Part shown: piece after piece, positions 16,549 to 26,738 of the stretch
Layout: each line of letters begins with the position of its first letter
Position numbering within the stretch: position 1 is the first letter of the stretch
Assembly (NCBI GenBank): GCA_965220665.1
Contig: CBDCQQ010000005.1
Span: forward strand, 1,984,001-2,048,000
Length of the DNA: 64,000 nucleotides
Source of the DNA: JAJDZL01 sp965220665
GTDB lineage: Bacteria > Pseudomonadota > Gammaproteobacteria > Arenicellales > JAJDZL01
Reading direction: 5' to 3'
The notes under the pieces: model-generated
What the model saw: only the letters and a program-made list of their open reading frames with translations
Told to the model about the DNA's origin: nothing
Databases searched by the model: none
Made by a program: the position numbers and the translations under genes

Positions 16549-16620
16549 ACGTGTTGGGAGAACAAGGTAGGCATAGCTTGATTGAGTCCGTTTTTTCCTC
16601 CCATCCTCCCATTAACACGT
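16549..16620. repeat. 72-bp segment with inverted-repeat ends in the precursor 1-hydroxylase intergenic region
   Basis: ACGTGTTGGGAG at the left and CTCCCATTAACACGT at the right are complementary apart from a 3-base bulge. This could be a second hairpin or a very small mobile-element relic. The rest of the interval up to the hydroxylase start at 16839 shows nothing recognisable. Confidence 0.35.
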
Positions 16621-16838
16621 GGTTTCAACGTAAATATAGTTTTTTGTTCGGCTTAGCAGTGTAGCAGTCACTTTTAACGCGCCGAAATACGTCTTTTCAT
16701 TTTCATGAACGTAGAAGTACCGTTCAGTCGTTGGTGGATTGTGGATGCTCTGGTACTTTGGTTGTTCGCCAGCAATCAGAGTCTGTGATTTTCTGTTAAA
16801 ACCGATATTTGTGCTGAACCTGACTACTTCGGTGTTAC

Positions 16839-19271
16839 ATGCCAAAGGGCGGATCTATTCATAGCAGTGCTCCAGGTGCAGGAGGGCAGGACAAAGACGT
16901 AGCGTTGGGCGATCTGTCGCCGTTCAATGCGCTTCCGTATTTCGCTCCTCTCGCGATTTTTCCATTTGTAGCCGCCGCCGCAATTCACGGCGGATGGTGG
17001 CTTGCGGGTCCGTTCATCTTCCTTTTCCTTGCTGATCAGTTTGACACCGCGCTTGGAACAGATGAGAGAACCGTCAATCCGCAACAACCCGAAGGAAAGT
17101 TGTTCTGGTTTAAACTGGCCGTGCTGTCATGGGTTGCTGTTTATCCAATAGTCTTCATATTCGCTTTTCGTCAGGTTTTTGCGGCTGAGCATCTGGCATT
17201 TTGGGAGGATGTTCTGATCGTTTTATCGCTGGGGGCAATGGCCAGACTGACTCTCAATGCAGGACACGACATGATGCATCGCCGTACAGTGTGGGAACGG
17301 CGTATTGGGGAGTTCCTGATGGCATCTGTAACATTTCCGCAAGAAATCACGGAGCATATCTACGTCCATCACGCACATATTGGAACACCCAAGGACGCTG
17401 TGTCCGCCCCGAAGGGTCAGAGTTTCTGGCAATACCTTCCCCGATCGGTGTTTCGCAGCTATCTCGATACCTGGCGGGTGGAGAAGCAGCGAGTGGAGCG
17501 ACGTCATGTACCGGTTTGGCATTACACGAACCGGGTTTGGCGTTACCTTTTGCAGATCGCTGTATGGTATGCTTTGGCGGCTTGGATCGGCGGGATTTGG
17601 GGCATACTGGTTTTCGCGACGATCAGTGTAATGGGAATCTTTCAGCTCAGGATGGTAGATTACATGCAGCATTACGGGCTGCAGCGCGTGCGCCTGCCCA
17701 ACGGACGTTACGAACGGGTGCAGCGACATCATTCTTGGAGCATCGCCTATAAGCTGTCCAACTGGTTTTACTACAATGCGCAGCGTCACGCAGATCACCA
17801 CATTCATTCAACGCGACTATACCCATTGCTCAAGCATTCTGGACCGCAAGAAGCGCCACAGTTGCCAGGAAGCTACTCGGCCATGGGCAGCCTGCTCATG
17901 TCTCCTAAACGATGGTTCGAAAAAATTGACCCGCTGGTCGACCAGTGGCGTACACAATTTTATCCTGAGGTCAGCAACTGGAATGTCTATGATAGCACTG
18001 CCTACATGGCTCGCCCAGATGCGTTCGAGGCGATCGATGAAATTCTTAATTCATCACCTGGTCTATCGAATTGGATCAATCACAATCCCAGACTGCTCGA
18101 CAATCTCGATAGTCGGGAGTTTATTGATCTTGATCTGCCGGATGGTTTGCTGCACGACCCACAGTTTGGGATGCGTGCCCGGCGCGGCCTTGCTCGAGTT
18201 TATTGGACACACGAACTTGATATCGATGAAATACGCGCAAGAATCGCCGACATTCCTTCGCGTAGCCCACGCGAAGCGGTAGAAACCATACGCGACTGGT
18301 CGAACGACAGGGTTTTTCAACTCTGTGTACACGTCATTCGTGGAAACCTATCGCCGGTAGAAGCTGGAATCGCTGCCTCCAATATCACAAAAGCATCAAT
18401 TGAAGCTGTGTTGTCAGCCATTGATGAGGATTCTTCGCTCCGACTACCGCCCCAAGGCGGACTCGCTGTTGCGGTGCTTGGCGACCTCGCAGGCGGGAGT
18501 GCATTTTTCGCTGCCGAACTCGACATCATGTTCCTGTGTCAGAGCGAACCCACAGAACATCAAAGATCTTTGTATCGTAGTTATATGAAAGGGCTGCAGG
18601 CATTGACTGAAGAAAACCTATTGATTCGTCAAATTGTGAGTGCCCAAGACCGCAGCGATATAAATTCGCTGAGCAGTTTATCAGACTATGTGGACAATGC
18701 GCACTGCGGTGGCAGCCTGATCAAATTCATCGGGGCGCGTCGTATCTTTTCGCATATTGAATCAAAAGCAGGAGAGCAATTCGATCAAGTGCGCCTTGAT
18801 CTGCTCAACAATGCCGCCACTCGTACCGCAGCAACTGCAGAACTGAAAAATAAGTTGTTAAGTTATGCGGTACCAGATCTTTTGACCGTATCGAGTGCCC
18901 TTGATGCATTCCGGAACGTTGAGCATGCCGCTCGCTTTCTGCAAATTACACATGCCGCAGTCGCACCTGAGATTCTCAATTCGCGGACGAGTTCAGTTTT
19001 TGCCGTAGCACGGAAACATGGGCTGCTGTCTGCCGATGTTGCAAAACGTTTGGAAACGGCTGCCGTACTGTTGAAGAATCTGCACGGTGGTTTGCAGCTG
19101 GTTGTCGAAAATGCAGCGTCAATCGAAGCCGCATCATTAACGGCAAAGGAGGTGATCGTACGGGCCTGCGAAGCCGATAACTATGAAGCATTAACAGCTG
19201 AGGTTTTTGACACAATGAACAGCGTTGCTTCTTATGTGCGTGGGTTGATGCGGGAATGGTCGACAGGTTAG
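16839..19271 (+). CDS. AlkB-type membrane di-iron hydroxylase fused to GlnE-like C-terminal domain, copy 1
   Basis: This is an 810-residue protein. Residues ~25-355 form an alkane-monooxygenase-like integral membrane domain with several hydrophobic segments and the histidine boxes HDMMHRR (~143), EHIYVHHAHIGTP (~170) and QRHADHHIHSTRLYP (~313), plus the DYMQHYGL segment. Residues ~480-810 resemble one half of glutamine synthetase adenylyltransferase GlnE: the RDWSNDRVFQLCVHVIRGNL helix, then VAVLGDLAGGSAFFAAELDI, then a helical bundle (NVEHAARFLQ...LLKNLHGGLQLV). The GlnE DxD becomes ELD, so nucleotidyl transfer is doubtful. AlkB-type enzymes hydroxylate C-H bonds using Fe, O2 and electrons from rubredoxin or ferredoxin; no such partner is encoded here. 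Its position after precursor 1 suggests peptide hydroxylation. The GlnE-like assignment is by eye. Confidence 0.85.
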   Translation: MPKGGSIHSSAPGAGGQDKDVALGDLSPFNALPYFAPLAIFPFVAAAAIHGGWWLAGPFIFLFLADQFDTALGTDERTVNPQQPEGKLFWFKLAVLSWVAVYPIVFIFAFRQVFAAEHLAFWEDVLIVLSLGAMARLTLNAGHDMMHRRTVWERRIGEFLMASVTFPQEITEHIYVHHAHIGTPKDAVSAPKGQSFWQYLPRSVFRSYLDTWRVEKQRVERRHVPVWHYTNRVWRYLLQIAVWYALAAWIGGIWGILVFATISVMGIFQLRMVDYMQHYGLQRVRLPNGRYERVQRHHSWSIAYKLSNWFYYNAQRHADHHIHSTRLYPLLKHSGPQEAPQLPGSYSAMGSLLMSPKRWFEKIDPLVDQWRTQFYPEVSNWNVYDSTAYMARPDAFEAIDEILNSSPGLSNWINHNPRLLDNLDSREFIDLDLPDGLLHDPQFGMRARRGLARVYWTHELDIDEIRARIADIPSRSPREAVETIRDWSNDRVFQLCVHVIRGNLSPVEAGIAASNITKASIEAVLSAIDEDSSLRLPPQGGLAVAVLGDLAGGSAFFAAELDIMFLCQSEPTEHQRSLYRSYMKGLQALTEENLLIRQIVSAQDRSDINSLSSLSDYVDNAHCGGSLIKFIGARRIFSHIESKAGEQFDQVRLDLLNNAATRTAATAELKNKLLSYAVPDLLTVSSALDAFRNVEHAARFLQITHAAVAPEILNSRTSSVFAVARKHGLLSADVAKRLETAAVLLKNLHGGLQLVVENAASIEAASLTAKEVIVRACEADNYEALTAEVFDTMNSVASYVRGLMREWSTG

Positions 19272-19306
19272 ACGACCAGTTGATTATGCTGTCAGATTGA
19301 AGTCAT

Positions 19307-19329
19307 CCACAATGCGGTATACATTGTGG
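19307..19329. terminator. hairpin between convergent hydroxylase and flavoprotein genes
   Basis: A perfect 8-bp stem CCACAATG/CATTGTGG with a 7-base loop lies in the gap between two convergent genes. No U run follows on either strand, so termination function is only likely from position. The rest of the 247-bp gap shows nothing else. Confidence 0.4.
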
Positions 19330-19518
19330 CGTGTGCGTTTCTACCAAAGCACCGATGATTATTCACACATTGAACCGCAATCGGTGGCGTTTCACACATT
19401 GATGAGTATTGAATTAATTCGGCCGTACCTGCGAAGTTCAGTCAATCAGAAAAGGCATCTATGGCTTACATGCAAGTTTTCAGTCGGTCTAAACATCAGA
19501 TTCAGCTTCGTGCCAGCC

Positions 19519-20889
19519 TTACTGCAGATATTCGATGGTGGCAGCAGCAGCGTCCAATCCGCTCTTTAATGCAGCGTTCATCGAAGGTACACCCATATAG
19601 TCACCTGCGAGAAACAGGCCGTTGGCACCGCCATAACCCTCTAGTCGCATCTCATTCAGTTGTGTCATTGTGCCAGCAGGCGCGAGACACATGGCTTGTG
19701 GCCAGCGGTGGACGCGGGCGAACAGCGGTTCCTGAGTCATTTGGGGAATCAATCTGATTATTTCCGCGAGCACTTGATTTTGTATTTGCTCATCGCTTAG
19801 CGTGAACAGCTCCTGAGCGTGTTCGCCGCTTACAAGTGCATCGATGAGAAACTTTCCTTCCGGTGCTGTGGTGGGATCTAAGGCGGCTGAATTACTCAGG
19901 CCGGTAAGAAACGTACCCGTTTTTTGGGGAAAGCCTACAGCATACCAGTCTTGGGGAAACGGGCAGGAATCAACGCCGTAGAACACGCGGCAACACTTTG
20001 AATAAGTTACTTGACTCAGGGTGTTGTGAACAGACGGCGGTAAGTCAGGGGTGATTTTGATAGCTGCACTCGCGGTCGTAGCGCAGACAACCGCATCAGC
20101 CTCGATGAGGCCAGCATCTGTAACGACACCCTGCACGGTGGAATGGTTGAAGTGAATCAGACGCGCAGGCGTGGACAAGGTTAAGGATGCACTGCGATTG
20201 CAGGCATTGACAAGCGAATCCACGATGGCACTGGCACCCCCTTTGGGAAGACAGGGCCACGCCACGCCGTTGAGACCGTTATGCCAAAGTACAGCCATCG
20301 CATAGGCTGCACCGACCTGATTTGGATCTGCAAAAGCATAGCCGGATAAGCCTGGTTCGAATAGCCACTCAAGGGATTCGGATCCGATCTTCGACGCAAG
20401 GAAATCTGCGGCATTCTGGTTGACATCGAGGTTGATCAGTCGCGAAACATCGTCGAAGCTTAAATGTTGTTTTTGTGCCTGAAGCATTCGGACAAACTTG
20501 AGAAGCTGCCACACTCCTCTAGGTGACAAAAGTTGAAATGACAGCATCGTCCTAGCGGTCTTCCACAGGCTGCCAAGCTGATTGTCACCGTACAGCGAAT
20601 GAAATTTCCCGTTGCGATAAATTGCGCTGTGGACCGCAAGAGGGGTTCGTCTTAAAGGTACGCCAAGCTGGTCTGAAATGTCTCTGGCAGTTTCATGAGT
20701 TTCAAGAAACAGGTTTGCACCAAGATCAATGGAAAAATCCCCGACTGATTCACGCACTACTCTGCCACCGGCATATGCTTCTGCCTCTAGTATCTTGACA
20801 TTGAAATCCTTTTTACTGAGAGCATAGGCGCAGGCCAGCCCTGCCAGTCCTGCTCCGACAACAATGACGTTGTTGTGATCAAACGTCAT
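19519..20889 (-). CDS. FAD-dependent amine oxidase / protoporphyrinogen-oxidase-like flavoprotein
   Basis: The 456-residue protein opens with an ADP-binding Rossmann motif (VIVVGAGLAGLACAYALSKK) and GGRV signature (EAYAGGRVVRE), continues with the IDLGANLF segment and ends with a typical C-terminal FAD contact (GLFLAGDYMGVPSMNAALKSG). These features match the amine oxidase/HemG/phytoene desaturase superfamily, enzymes that desaturate C-C or C-N bonds. It is the last gene of a minus-strand group with the two ABC transporters. No FMN-type azoline dehydrogenase (SagB-like) is seen in the locus, so this flavoprotein is a candidate for oxidising azolines to azoles or forming another unsaturation. 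That role is inference. Confidence 0.85.
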   Translation of the reverse strand: MTFDHNNVIVVGAGLAGLACAYALSKKDFNVKILEAEAYAGGRVVRESVGDFSIDLGANLFLETHETARDISDQLGVPLRRTPLAVHSAIYRNGKFHSLYGDNQLGSLWKTARTMLSFQLLSPRGVWQLLKFVRMLQAQKQHLSFDDVSRLINLDVNQNAADFLASKIGSESLEWLFEPGLSGYAFADPNQVGAAYAMAVLWHNGLNGVAWPCLPKGGASAIVDSLVNACNRSASLTLSTPARLIHFNHSTVQGVVTDAGLIEADAVVCATTASAAIKITPDLPPSVHNTLSQVTYSKCCRVFYGVDSCPFPQDWYAVGFPQKTGTFLTGLSNSAALDPTTAPEGKFLIDALVSGEHAQELFTLSDEQIQNQVLAEIIRLIPQMTQEPLFARVHRWPQAMCLAPAGTMTQLNEMRLEGYGGANGLFLAGDYMGVPSMNAALKSGLDAAAATIEYLQ

Positions 20890-21010
20890 TTTGATTCTGT
20901 TGTCGGCAGTTTCTGCGTTCTTTCAGTCCCCGTCGAGCTAGCAATGATCTTGTGGTCCTGACCTGTATTGAAATTCTGCTATGTTCTGCGGTTAATGGGG
21001 CAGGAACTAA

Positions 21011-23944
21011 TTAGACTTCCTGACGTCGTACAAGTTCACGGAACAAACCGTCAGCCGCAGTCAATTCCTGATAGTTGCCTGATTCAACAATCTTGCCTGC
21101 CTGCATTACGTAGATTCGATCTGCCTTTTGCAGGGTGGTAAGGCGATGTGCAATGACAATTCGCGTCATGGGCAGTTGTTCAAGTTGATTCATGACATTA
21201 GACTGGCTGTCGTTATCGAGAAAATTAGTTGCTTCGTCAAGCAGAAGGATTCGGGAGTCTTGTGCCAGTGCACGGGCAATAGCGATTCGTTGGACCTCAC
21301 CACCTGACAAGACACTTTGGTCATCACCGACACAGGTTAGCATTTGCATTGGCGTTCTTTCGATGACTTTATCAACAGACGCGGCTCGAGCAGCTTCCCA
21401 CACGGCAGACGAATCAATATCTTCCTGTCCGCCGGCTATATTGTCCCAAAGGTCCTGTGGATGAAGGATGGGCTTTTGGGGGACTGCACCAATTTTCCGG
21501 CGGACCTGTTTAACATTCAATTGCCTTAAATCGCGCCCATCGTAGTATACCGTTCCAGTGCTTGGCTCACTCAAGCCTAATGCAAGCTGGAACAGTGTGC
21601 TTTTTCCGGCACCTGATTCTCCGGTAATTGCAATGAACTCTCCGCGTCGTGCATGAATCGAAACATCGTCAAGGACCAAAGGCCCTTTCGGGTCATACCG
21701 AAAGCTAACGCGATCGAAAAGTAAATCGCCTCCGATGTGCTCCACCGGTTCCTGACCGCGAATCGCTTCAGGAGGTGTTTCAAGGAACGGCCTGATTTGA
21801 TTGAGCTCGGGCAAAATAGTGCTAACGGTACCAAATGAAACGCCCAGTCGCACGACGCCTGTGATGAATAGCATGAATGCGGTGTAGATGATCAGGAAGT
21901 TTCCCACCGAAAAATCCTTCGCGCCGTGTAACGTGGTGGTGACCAGCACAACCCCTGCGGCAAGCAATGGCAGTGCAGCACAGAATGCTTGTAACCGGGC
22001 ATTCCATTCACCTAATTCCAGTTCAGCGCGTTGCTGCTCACCGTAATGTCGGGCCCACACCGCGTAAGCAGACCCTTCCGCACCATCAATTCGAAGTTTA
22101 ACGATTCCATTGATGAGTTGGTATAAAACGCCGGTAAGTCTGTGAGATGTGTGAATCATCGTCTCGTAAGGAGAAATCTGCTTTGATCCAAGGAAGATTG
22201 TAATCACCATTGATGCTAACCCGAACACGGCAGTGACACTTCCCAAGACTATGTCGTAGATAAAAATAATAAATAAAGCTGGCAGTAAAAAGACTACTGA
22301 AAGCAAGTTATTGGCAACGACACCTTGAAAATCATCGCGAAGCCGGTGAAATGCCATACCTCGAATTGCGCGGTCAGCCGACGGGTATCGATTAAGGATG
22401 TTTAGAGGCAGTTTGAGCAATCGGTCCCAGAAAGCGGATTCAACCTGCGATACAATTCGCCCCTCAAGCCGCATTAGGGTCATTCCCTGAAGAACATAAA
22501 TCAGCGCCCATAGCACAGCAGCCCCCGCTAACCCGGTGGTTACTGAATATAACAAGTTGAGTTCTTCGTGCAAAATGACATGATTGACAACGAACCCTAG
22601 TGTTAATGCTGGCAGCAACAAGAATAGACCACTGATTAATCCCAACAGTGCGAAGCGGGCGACATGTGCGTCCAACCCATTTCTGATGAAGTTCAACAGG
22701 CCACGTCGACTAATGGTCATGGGTGCAAGTGGTCGATAAAACAGCCAGGCTTCGGCTTTGAGGGAAGAGGCGACCTCATCGGTAACCCGAATCATTTTCC
22801 CGGTAGCGGGGTCAAACATTCGATATCGCCCCAAGGTGCTGGGCAAGAGTGCTACAGGACTGCCGTCGTCTGCCCTAAACGCCAGCATCGCGTCACTTTC
22901 TCCGGTCCACCAATCATTAATTGCGTTTAGGTCTACTTTTCTTCCGCGGACACCTGATACATCCAGTATATCGACCAATCTCGGAGAAATTTCCGGCGTA
23001 TCTGTTCTCTTGGGCCATTTGAATGTGATTCCTTCGTGCTGGCCGATGATTCGAATAACCCTTGCTAAATTTGAGTCATCATCTTCAGCCATCCCCTGTT
23101 CTGGTTCACTTGTCACATTGAAAAGCTGACGCCTGGCACGATCTTCCTCAGTGCGTCGAACTTCTGTGCTTGCGCGTTCGAGGTTCGCCTCGTCTACCAT
23201 GTTGAACACGCGATTGAGCCGCTCTGTTGCAAGTATGAGGCGATGGAAAGGCAATAACGATGACAATAACCGACCTTCATTGGCCAGAGTTTCTGAAGAA
23301 AGAAATTCGCAAGCATGTCGTGGCTGTGTCAGTTGAAGCCAGCTCTCGGGAGTCAACGGCAACACGTCAGCTGGCACATCCTCAGCTGATGTTTGTATCG
23401 CAGCTTCCACAAGTCCCATATATAGGCTTGCGCTGGTCTCCGAGGTAGAGACTGGTGCCCAAACAACAGCGCGTCTAGAAGAAAGTATCCCATCCACGGT
23501 CGCCAGGATTTGCCCAGGTTCCGCAAGCACGTCTGGCAGCGGTGAGAACATGAAATCCCGCGATAGAGCGTCCGTTAGATCCATAATCCACGCGTCGATC
23601 AAGTTTGCCAGTTCTGAATTGTTCACTGCACTTAGTTGATGAATCGAAAGTTGCCGCAAAACTGTACCGGGCAATCCCTTTCCCCTGAGGCTCAATGTTG
23701 TTTCCTCTGATGCCGAAGCAACACCGGGAACCAATCGGCTTTCTTCAGCACGTATCAACAGTTGCAGTGCTGTTTGTTCCACTCCGTTGCGACTTTCAAC
23801 AAGAAAAACATCGATCGCACCTGATTCAACAAACCATACGCTTCCAGGGTTATTCATATCCAGCGGCTGATTGCTGGCACAGTGCACAACCGAACCAGCG
23901 CTGACAGCAAGGTCGGCGAATGAAAGGAGGTGCGATGTTGACAT
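21011..23944 (-). CDS. NHLM-type ABC exporter, second subunit (977 residues)
   Basis: A long N-terminal region (about residues 1-400) without peptidase motifs precedes an ABC membrane domain (~residues 430-700, six predicted helices) and an ATPase domain with Walker A GESGAGKST, signature VLSGGEVQRIAIARAL and Walker B ILLLDEATNFLD. The layout matches the larger exporter of NHLP bacteriocin systems that works with a C39-containing partner. The gene follows the partner gene with a gap of only four bases. It probably forms a heterodimer with that partner to export the RiPP product across the inner membrane. It lies 121 bp upstream of the flavoprotein gene on the same strand. Confidence 0.92.
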   Translation of the reverse strand: MSTSHLLSFADLAVSAGSVVHCASNQPLDMNNPGSVWFVESGAIDVFLVESRNGVEQTALQLLIRAEESRLVPGVASASEETTLSLRGKGLPGTVLRQLSIHQLSAVNNSELANLIDAWIMDLTDALSRDFMFSPLPDVLAEPGQILATVDGILSSRRAVVWAPVSTSETSASLYMGLVEAAIQTSAEDVPADVLPLTPESWLQLTQPRHACEFLSSETLANEGRLLSSLLPFHRLILATERLNRVFNMVDEANLERASTEVRRTEEDRARRQLFNVTSEPEQGMAEDDDSNLARVIRIIGQHEGITFKWPKRTDTPEISPRLVDILDVSGVRGRKVDLNAINDWWTGESDAMLAFRADDGSPVALLPSTLGRYRMFDPATGKMIRVTDEVASSLKAEAWLFYRPLAPMTISRRGLLNFIRNGLDAHVARFALLGLISGLFLLLPALTLGFVVNHVILHEELNLLYSVTTGLAGAAVLWALIYVLQGMTLMRLEGRIVSQVESAFWDRLLKLPLNILNRYPSADRAIRGMAFHRLRDDFQGVVANNLLSVVFLLPALFIIFIYDIVLGSVTAVFGLASMVITIFLGSKQISPYETMIHTSHRLTGVLYQLINGIVKLRIDGAEGSAYAVWARHYGEQQRAELELGEWNARLQAFCAALPLLAAGVVLVTTTLHGAKDFSVGNFLIIYTAFMLFITGVVRLGVSFGTVSTILPELNQIRPFLETPPEAIRGQEPVEHIGGDLLFDRVSFRYDPKGPLVLDDVSIHARRGEFIAITGESGAGKSTLFQLALGLSEPSTGTVYYDGRDLRQLNVKQVRRKIGAVPQKPILHPQDLWDNIAGGQEDIDSSAVWEAARAASVDKVIERTPMQMLTCVGDDQSVLSGGEVQRIAIARALAQDSRILLLDEATNFLDNDSQSNVMNQLEQLPMTRIVIAHRLTTLQKADRIYVMQAGKIVESGNYQELTAADGLFRELVRRQEV

Positions 23945-23948
23945 TGTT

Positions 23949-26162
23949 CTAACCTGCTAGAATAAGACGGCGATAGATGCTTTGATCATCGGTCATGAGT
24001 TCTTCATGGGTTCCGCGTGTTACGAGGTCTCGTTCTAGAACAACTATTTCGTCGCAGTCTCGAATTGTGCTCAACCTGTGTGCGATTACCAGGCAACTTA
24101 CACCTCGATGCCGCAGTGAATCGTCAACAGATTTTTCATTGGCAGCGTCGAGTGAACTGGTTGCCTCGTCTAGAATCAGCACAGTTGGATTGCTAACCAG
24201 TGAGCGGGCAATCTCCAATCGCTGACATTCTCCGCCGCTGAAATTGCCCCCGTCTTCATCGACTGGAGTCTCATAGCCAAGCGGGCGCTCTAATATGCGG
24301 TCATGAATGCAGGCATCCCGTGCCGCCGCAATCAGCATGCTGTCTGGAACTGCTGAATTCCATAGAGTGATATTCTCACGCACTGTCGCTGAGAAAAGTA
24401 CCGGGTTCTGATCAACCATCGAAAGTGAGCGGACAATGACCTCATAAGGAATATCTTCCTTTGGAATTCCGTCGAACAGAATCTGCCCGGACCACGGTTC
24501 ATAAGCACCTGAGATAAGAGACGCCAGTGTTGATTTGCCCGCTCCGCTCGCACCGACAACAGCGATTCGCTGGCCTGGTTCGATCACCAGATCAAAGTCT
24601 TTGATCAGTGGTGGGCGACTGCGGTCGTATCCAAAAGTTATTCCGCGCAACTCTACATGACCGCTCAATTTGAGACGCCCATTCAATGTGACAGTACGTG
24701 ATTGCGATTCCCGTCGTTTCAATCGTGCATCTTCATCTGATTCCGTGATGTCTTCAAGTCGCTGAAGTTCGATTGCAAGGGCTTGCCAGCCATCCGCAAA
24801 TTCTGCGACTCGTCCGATGGGTGTCAGGAACATTCCTGTTAACACGAAGAATGCGGCCAGTGTGCCTAGGGTTATTTGTCCCGTAGCGGCCTGATGCCCG
24901 CCAACTGCGATGACTGCAGCGTACGCGAGGATGACAGTCGAACCCGGAATCGCTGCGTTTACATGACCAAATTCGACGAATCGTTGCCGAGCGGTCAATT
25001 CGCGCGCCTGCTGACCACTCCAGCGAGAGAAAAATCCATCCTCCGCAGCAGTGATTCGAAGATTCTCAGCTTGATGCAGCATCAACATGCCAAGTCCAAT
25101 CAATTTGCTTTGCTCATGTCGCCACAAATGGTTTTCTTCCACTCGCGAGCGAGCGACCAGGTAGGTAGCGAAGATGCCCAACACCGCCAAAGCTAGGACG
25201 ATTAATGTTAACAGTGGGCTGTAAACTAGCATGACAGCAAGAATGACTGCACCCATAGCCAGTTCAACGACTAAATAAAATAAATAATTCTGTATCCCCT
25301 TGGAAATTCTGTCAATAGACAGGATTCGGTCAGTCAAATCACCTGTCAGTCGATGATTAAAAAATTCCACAGGCAGACGTAAAAGTTTCGACAGGCAACG
25401 GTGTCCAGCTTCGATTGACATTCGAACTGACAGACGCTTGAGGCATCGTTGTTTGAGCCAGCTAAGAATGAATACCAACACAGCTGCTGCAGCGAGGGCG
25501 GTTGCAGCAAGAACACCCCATTGGTATGTTCCATTCAATACGCGGTCCACGAACAGGTTAAGGGCCACCGGTGCCGCCAAAGTCGCTATGACCATCATCA
25601 ACCCACACGCCAGGCAATAAGCCAAAGAGCTACCGCTGCCTTGAATCCACTGAGAGAGACGTCGTGACATGCCTGGTGGGGTGCCGCCAGGCTGAAAATT
25701 CGGTCCAGGTTCAAATTGCAAAGCAATCCCGGAAAACCCCTTCTCGAACTCATCCATCGACAGTTTTCGTCGCCCCATTGCTGGATCGTTCAGGTGTACC
25801 GACTGTCCATCGAATCCCTCCAGAATCAGGAAGTGATTCCATTCCCAAAACAGGATTTGTGGCACCGGCATGTTTGTGAGGTGATGTGCATTGACATTTC
25901 GGCCAGAACATTTGAGGCCGTACTCCCTGCCTGCCCGTGCAAGTCCCGCAGCCGTCGAACCATCCCGGTTGACCCCACATGTTATTCTCAATTCGTTCAA
26001 GGGTATCCAGCGTCCAAAATACGCAAGCACGCTTCCCAGGCATGCAGCACCACATTCAGTTAAGTGCATCTGCATCACCAACGGAGTGACTGCCCGCTTG
26101 TGCTGCTTTTTCGTTGACTTTGTTTTTGATGACATCAACTTGCGAAATGATAGCCAAGACAT
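23949..26162 (-). CDS. peptidase-containing ABC transporter (C39 leader peptidase), NHLM type
   Basis: The 737-residue protein begins with a C39 cysteine peptidase: catalytic Cys in MHLTECGAACLGSVLAYFG, His in WEWNHFLILEG and Asp in VHLNDPAMG. An ABC membrane domain follows (~200-470). The ATPase domain shows Walker A GASGAGKST, signature NFSGGECQRLEIARSL and Walker B VLILDEATSSLD. Such transporters cut leader peptides after GG/GA/AG-type sites and export the core, which fits the AAG|RCCC end of the precursors here. All catalytic residues are present. It is translationally close-coupled to the second exporter subunit. Confidence 0.95.
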   Translation of the reverse strand: MSWLSFRKLMSSKTKSTKKQHKRAVTPLVMQMHLTECGAACLGSVLAYFGRWIPLNELRITCGVNRDGSTAAGLARAGREYGLKCSGRNVNAHHLTNMPVPQILFWEWNHFLILEGFDGQSVHLNDPAMGRRKLSMDEFEKGFSGIALQFEPGPNFQPGGTPPGMSRRLSQWIQGSGSSLAYCLACGLMMVIATLAAPVALNLFVDRVLNGTYQWGVLAATALAAAAVLVFILSWLKQRCLKRLSVRMSIEAGHRCLSKLLRLPVEFFNHRLTGDLTDRILSIDRISKGIQNYLFYLVVELAMGAVILAVMLVYSPLLTLIVLALAVLGIFATYLVARSRVEENHLWRHEQSKLIGLGMLMLHQAENLRITAAEDGFFSRWSGQQARELTARQRFVEFGHVNAAIPGSTVILAYAAVIAVGGHQAATGQITLGTLAAFFVLTGMFLTPIGRVAEFADGWQALAIELQRLEDITESDEDARLKRRESQSRTVTLNGRLKLSGHVELRGITFGYDRSRPPLIKDFDLVIEPGQRIAVVGASGAGKSTLASLISGAYEPWSGQILFDGIPKEDIPYEVIVRSLSMVDQNPVLFSATVRENITLWNSAVPDSMLIAAARDACIHDRILERPLGYETPVDEDGGNFSGGECQRLEIARSLVSNPTVLILDEATSSLDAANEKSVDDSLRHRGVSCLVIAHRLSTIRDCDEIVVLERDLVTRGTHEELMTDDQSIYRRLILAG

Positions 26163-26738
26163 ATAGAAACCTTGTAACTAAACGATGATGCTAATTCTGA
26201 GGTAAATTCGATTGCGGCAGCTAATTGTCACATAGACGCAATGAGGCAAGAGAGCCTGCATTTTCTGCTCCTTTCCTGTACCGCATGGGTACGCAGGGCC
26301 ATTGAAATCAAGCTGTCAGCGGTGGTTTTGTACGTCACAAAGTTCATCTTGCAATGAAAAATAACCGACGCGGTCAGCTCGATTTCGCCGTAAGTGGATA
26401 AAGTGACATAAATTCATTAAGGCCAAAATAAACCAATGACAGCTTGGAATTTCTTCCGACTAAGGAAGAAAGCCTCTTCCGCCATCCTGTAAACCAGCGT
26501 TTTTTCATTTTATCTGAATCCAAATATTGAGAACACTCAGGTCGGTAAGTCTCTTTACGATGAGGAGTTTGTTCAGTTCTTACTTCGGCCATGCCCTTGC
26601 ATATTTCCTCGTTTCCTGGGCAGATGGTTTACGATTTGACGTCAGAATCTGGTAAGTTGAACGACAGGTTGACATCAGATGGCTGGATTCCAAAGTTCAA
26701 TGAAATGCCTGCGGTTCTTGTATATCCACTATCAGCCG
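26163..26738. other. non-coding gap between adaptor and C39 transporter genes
   Basis: About 575 bases without a convincing gene separate the HlyD-type gene from the C39 transporter, both on the minus strand. Small open frames here lack family features and ribosome binding sites. It is long for an operon of this type and may contain the transporter promoter or a deletion scar. Confidence 0.5.

Noticed and set aside
16839..19271. Reading the C-terminal half as an active GlnE-type adenylyltransferase
   Set aside because: The acidic residues needed for nucleotidyl transfer are altered (ELD) or, in the paralogue, absent; only a GlnE-like fold is proposed.
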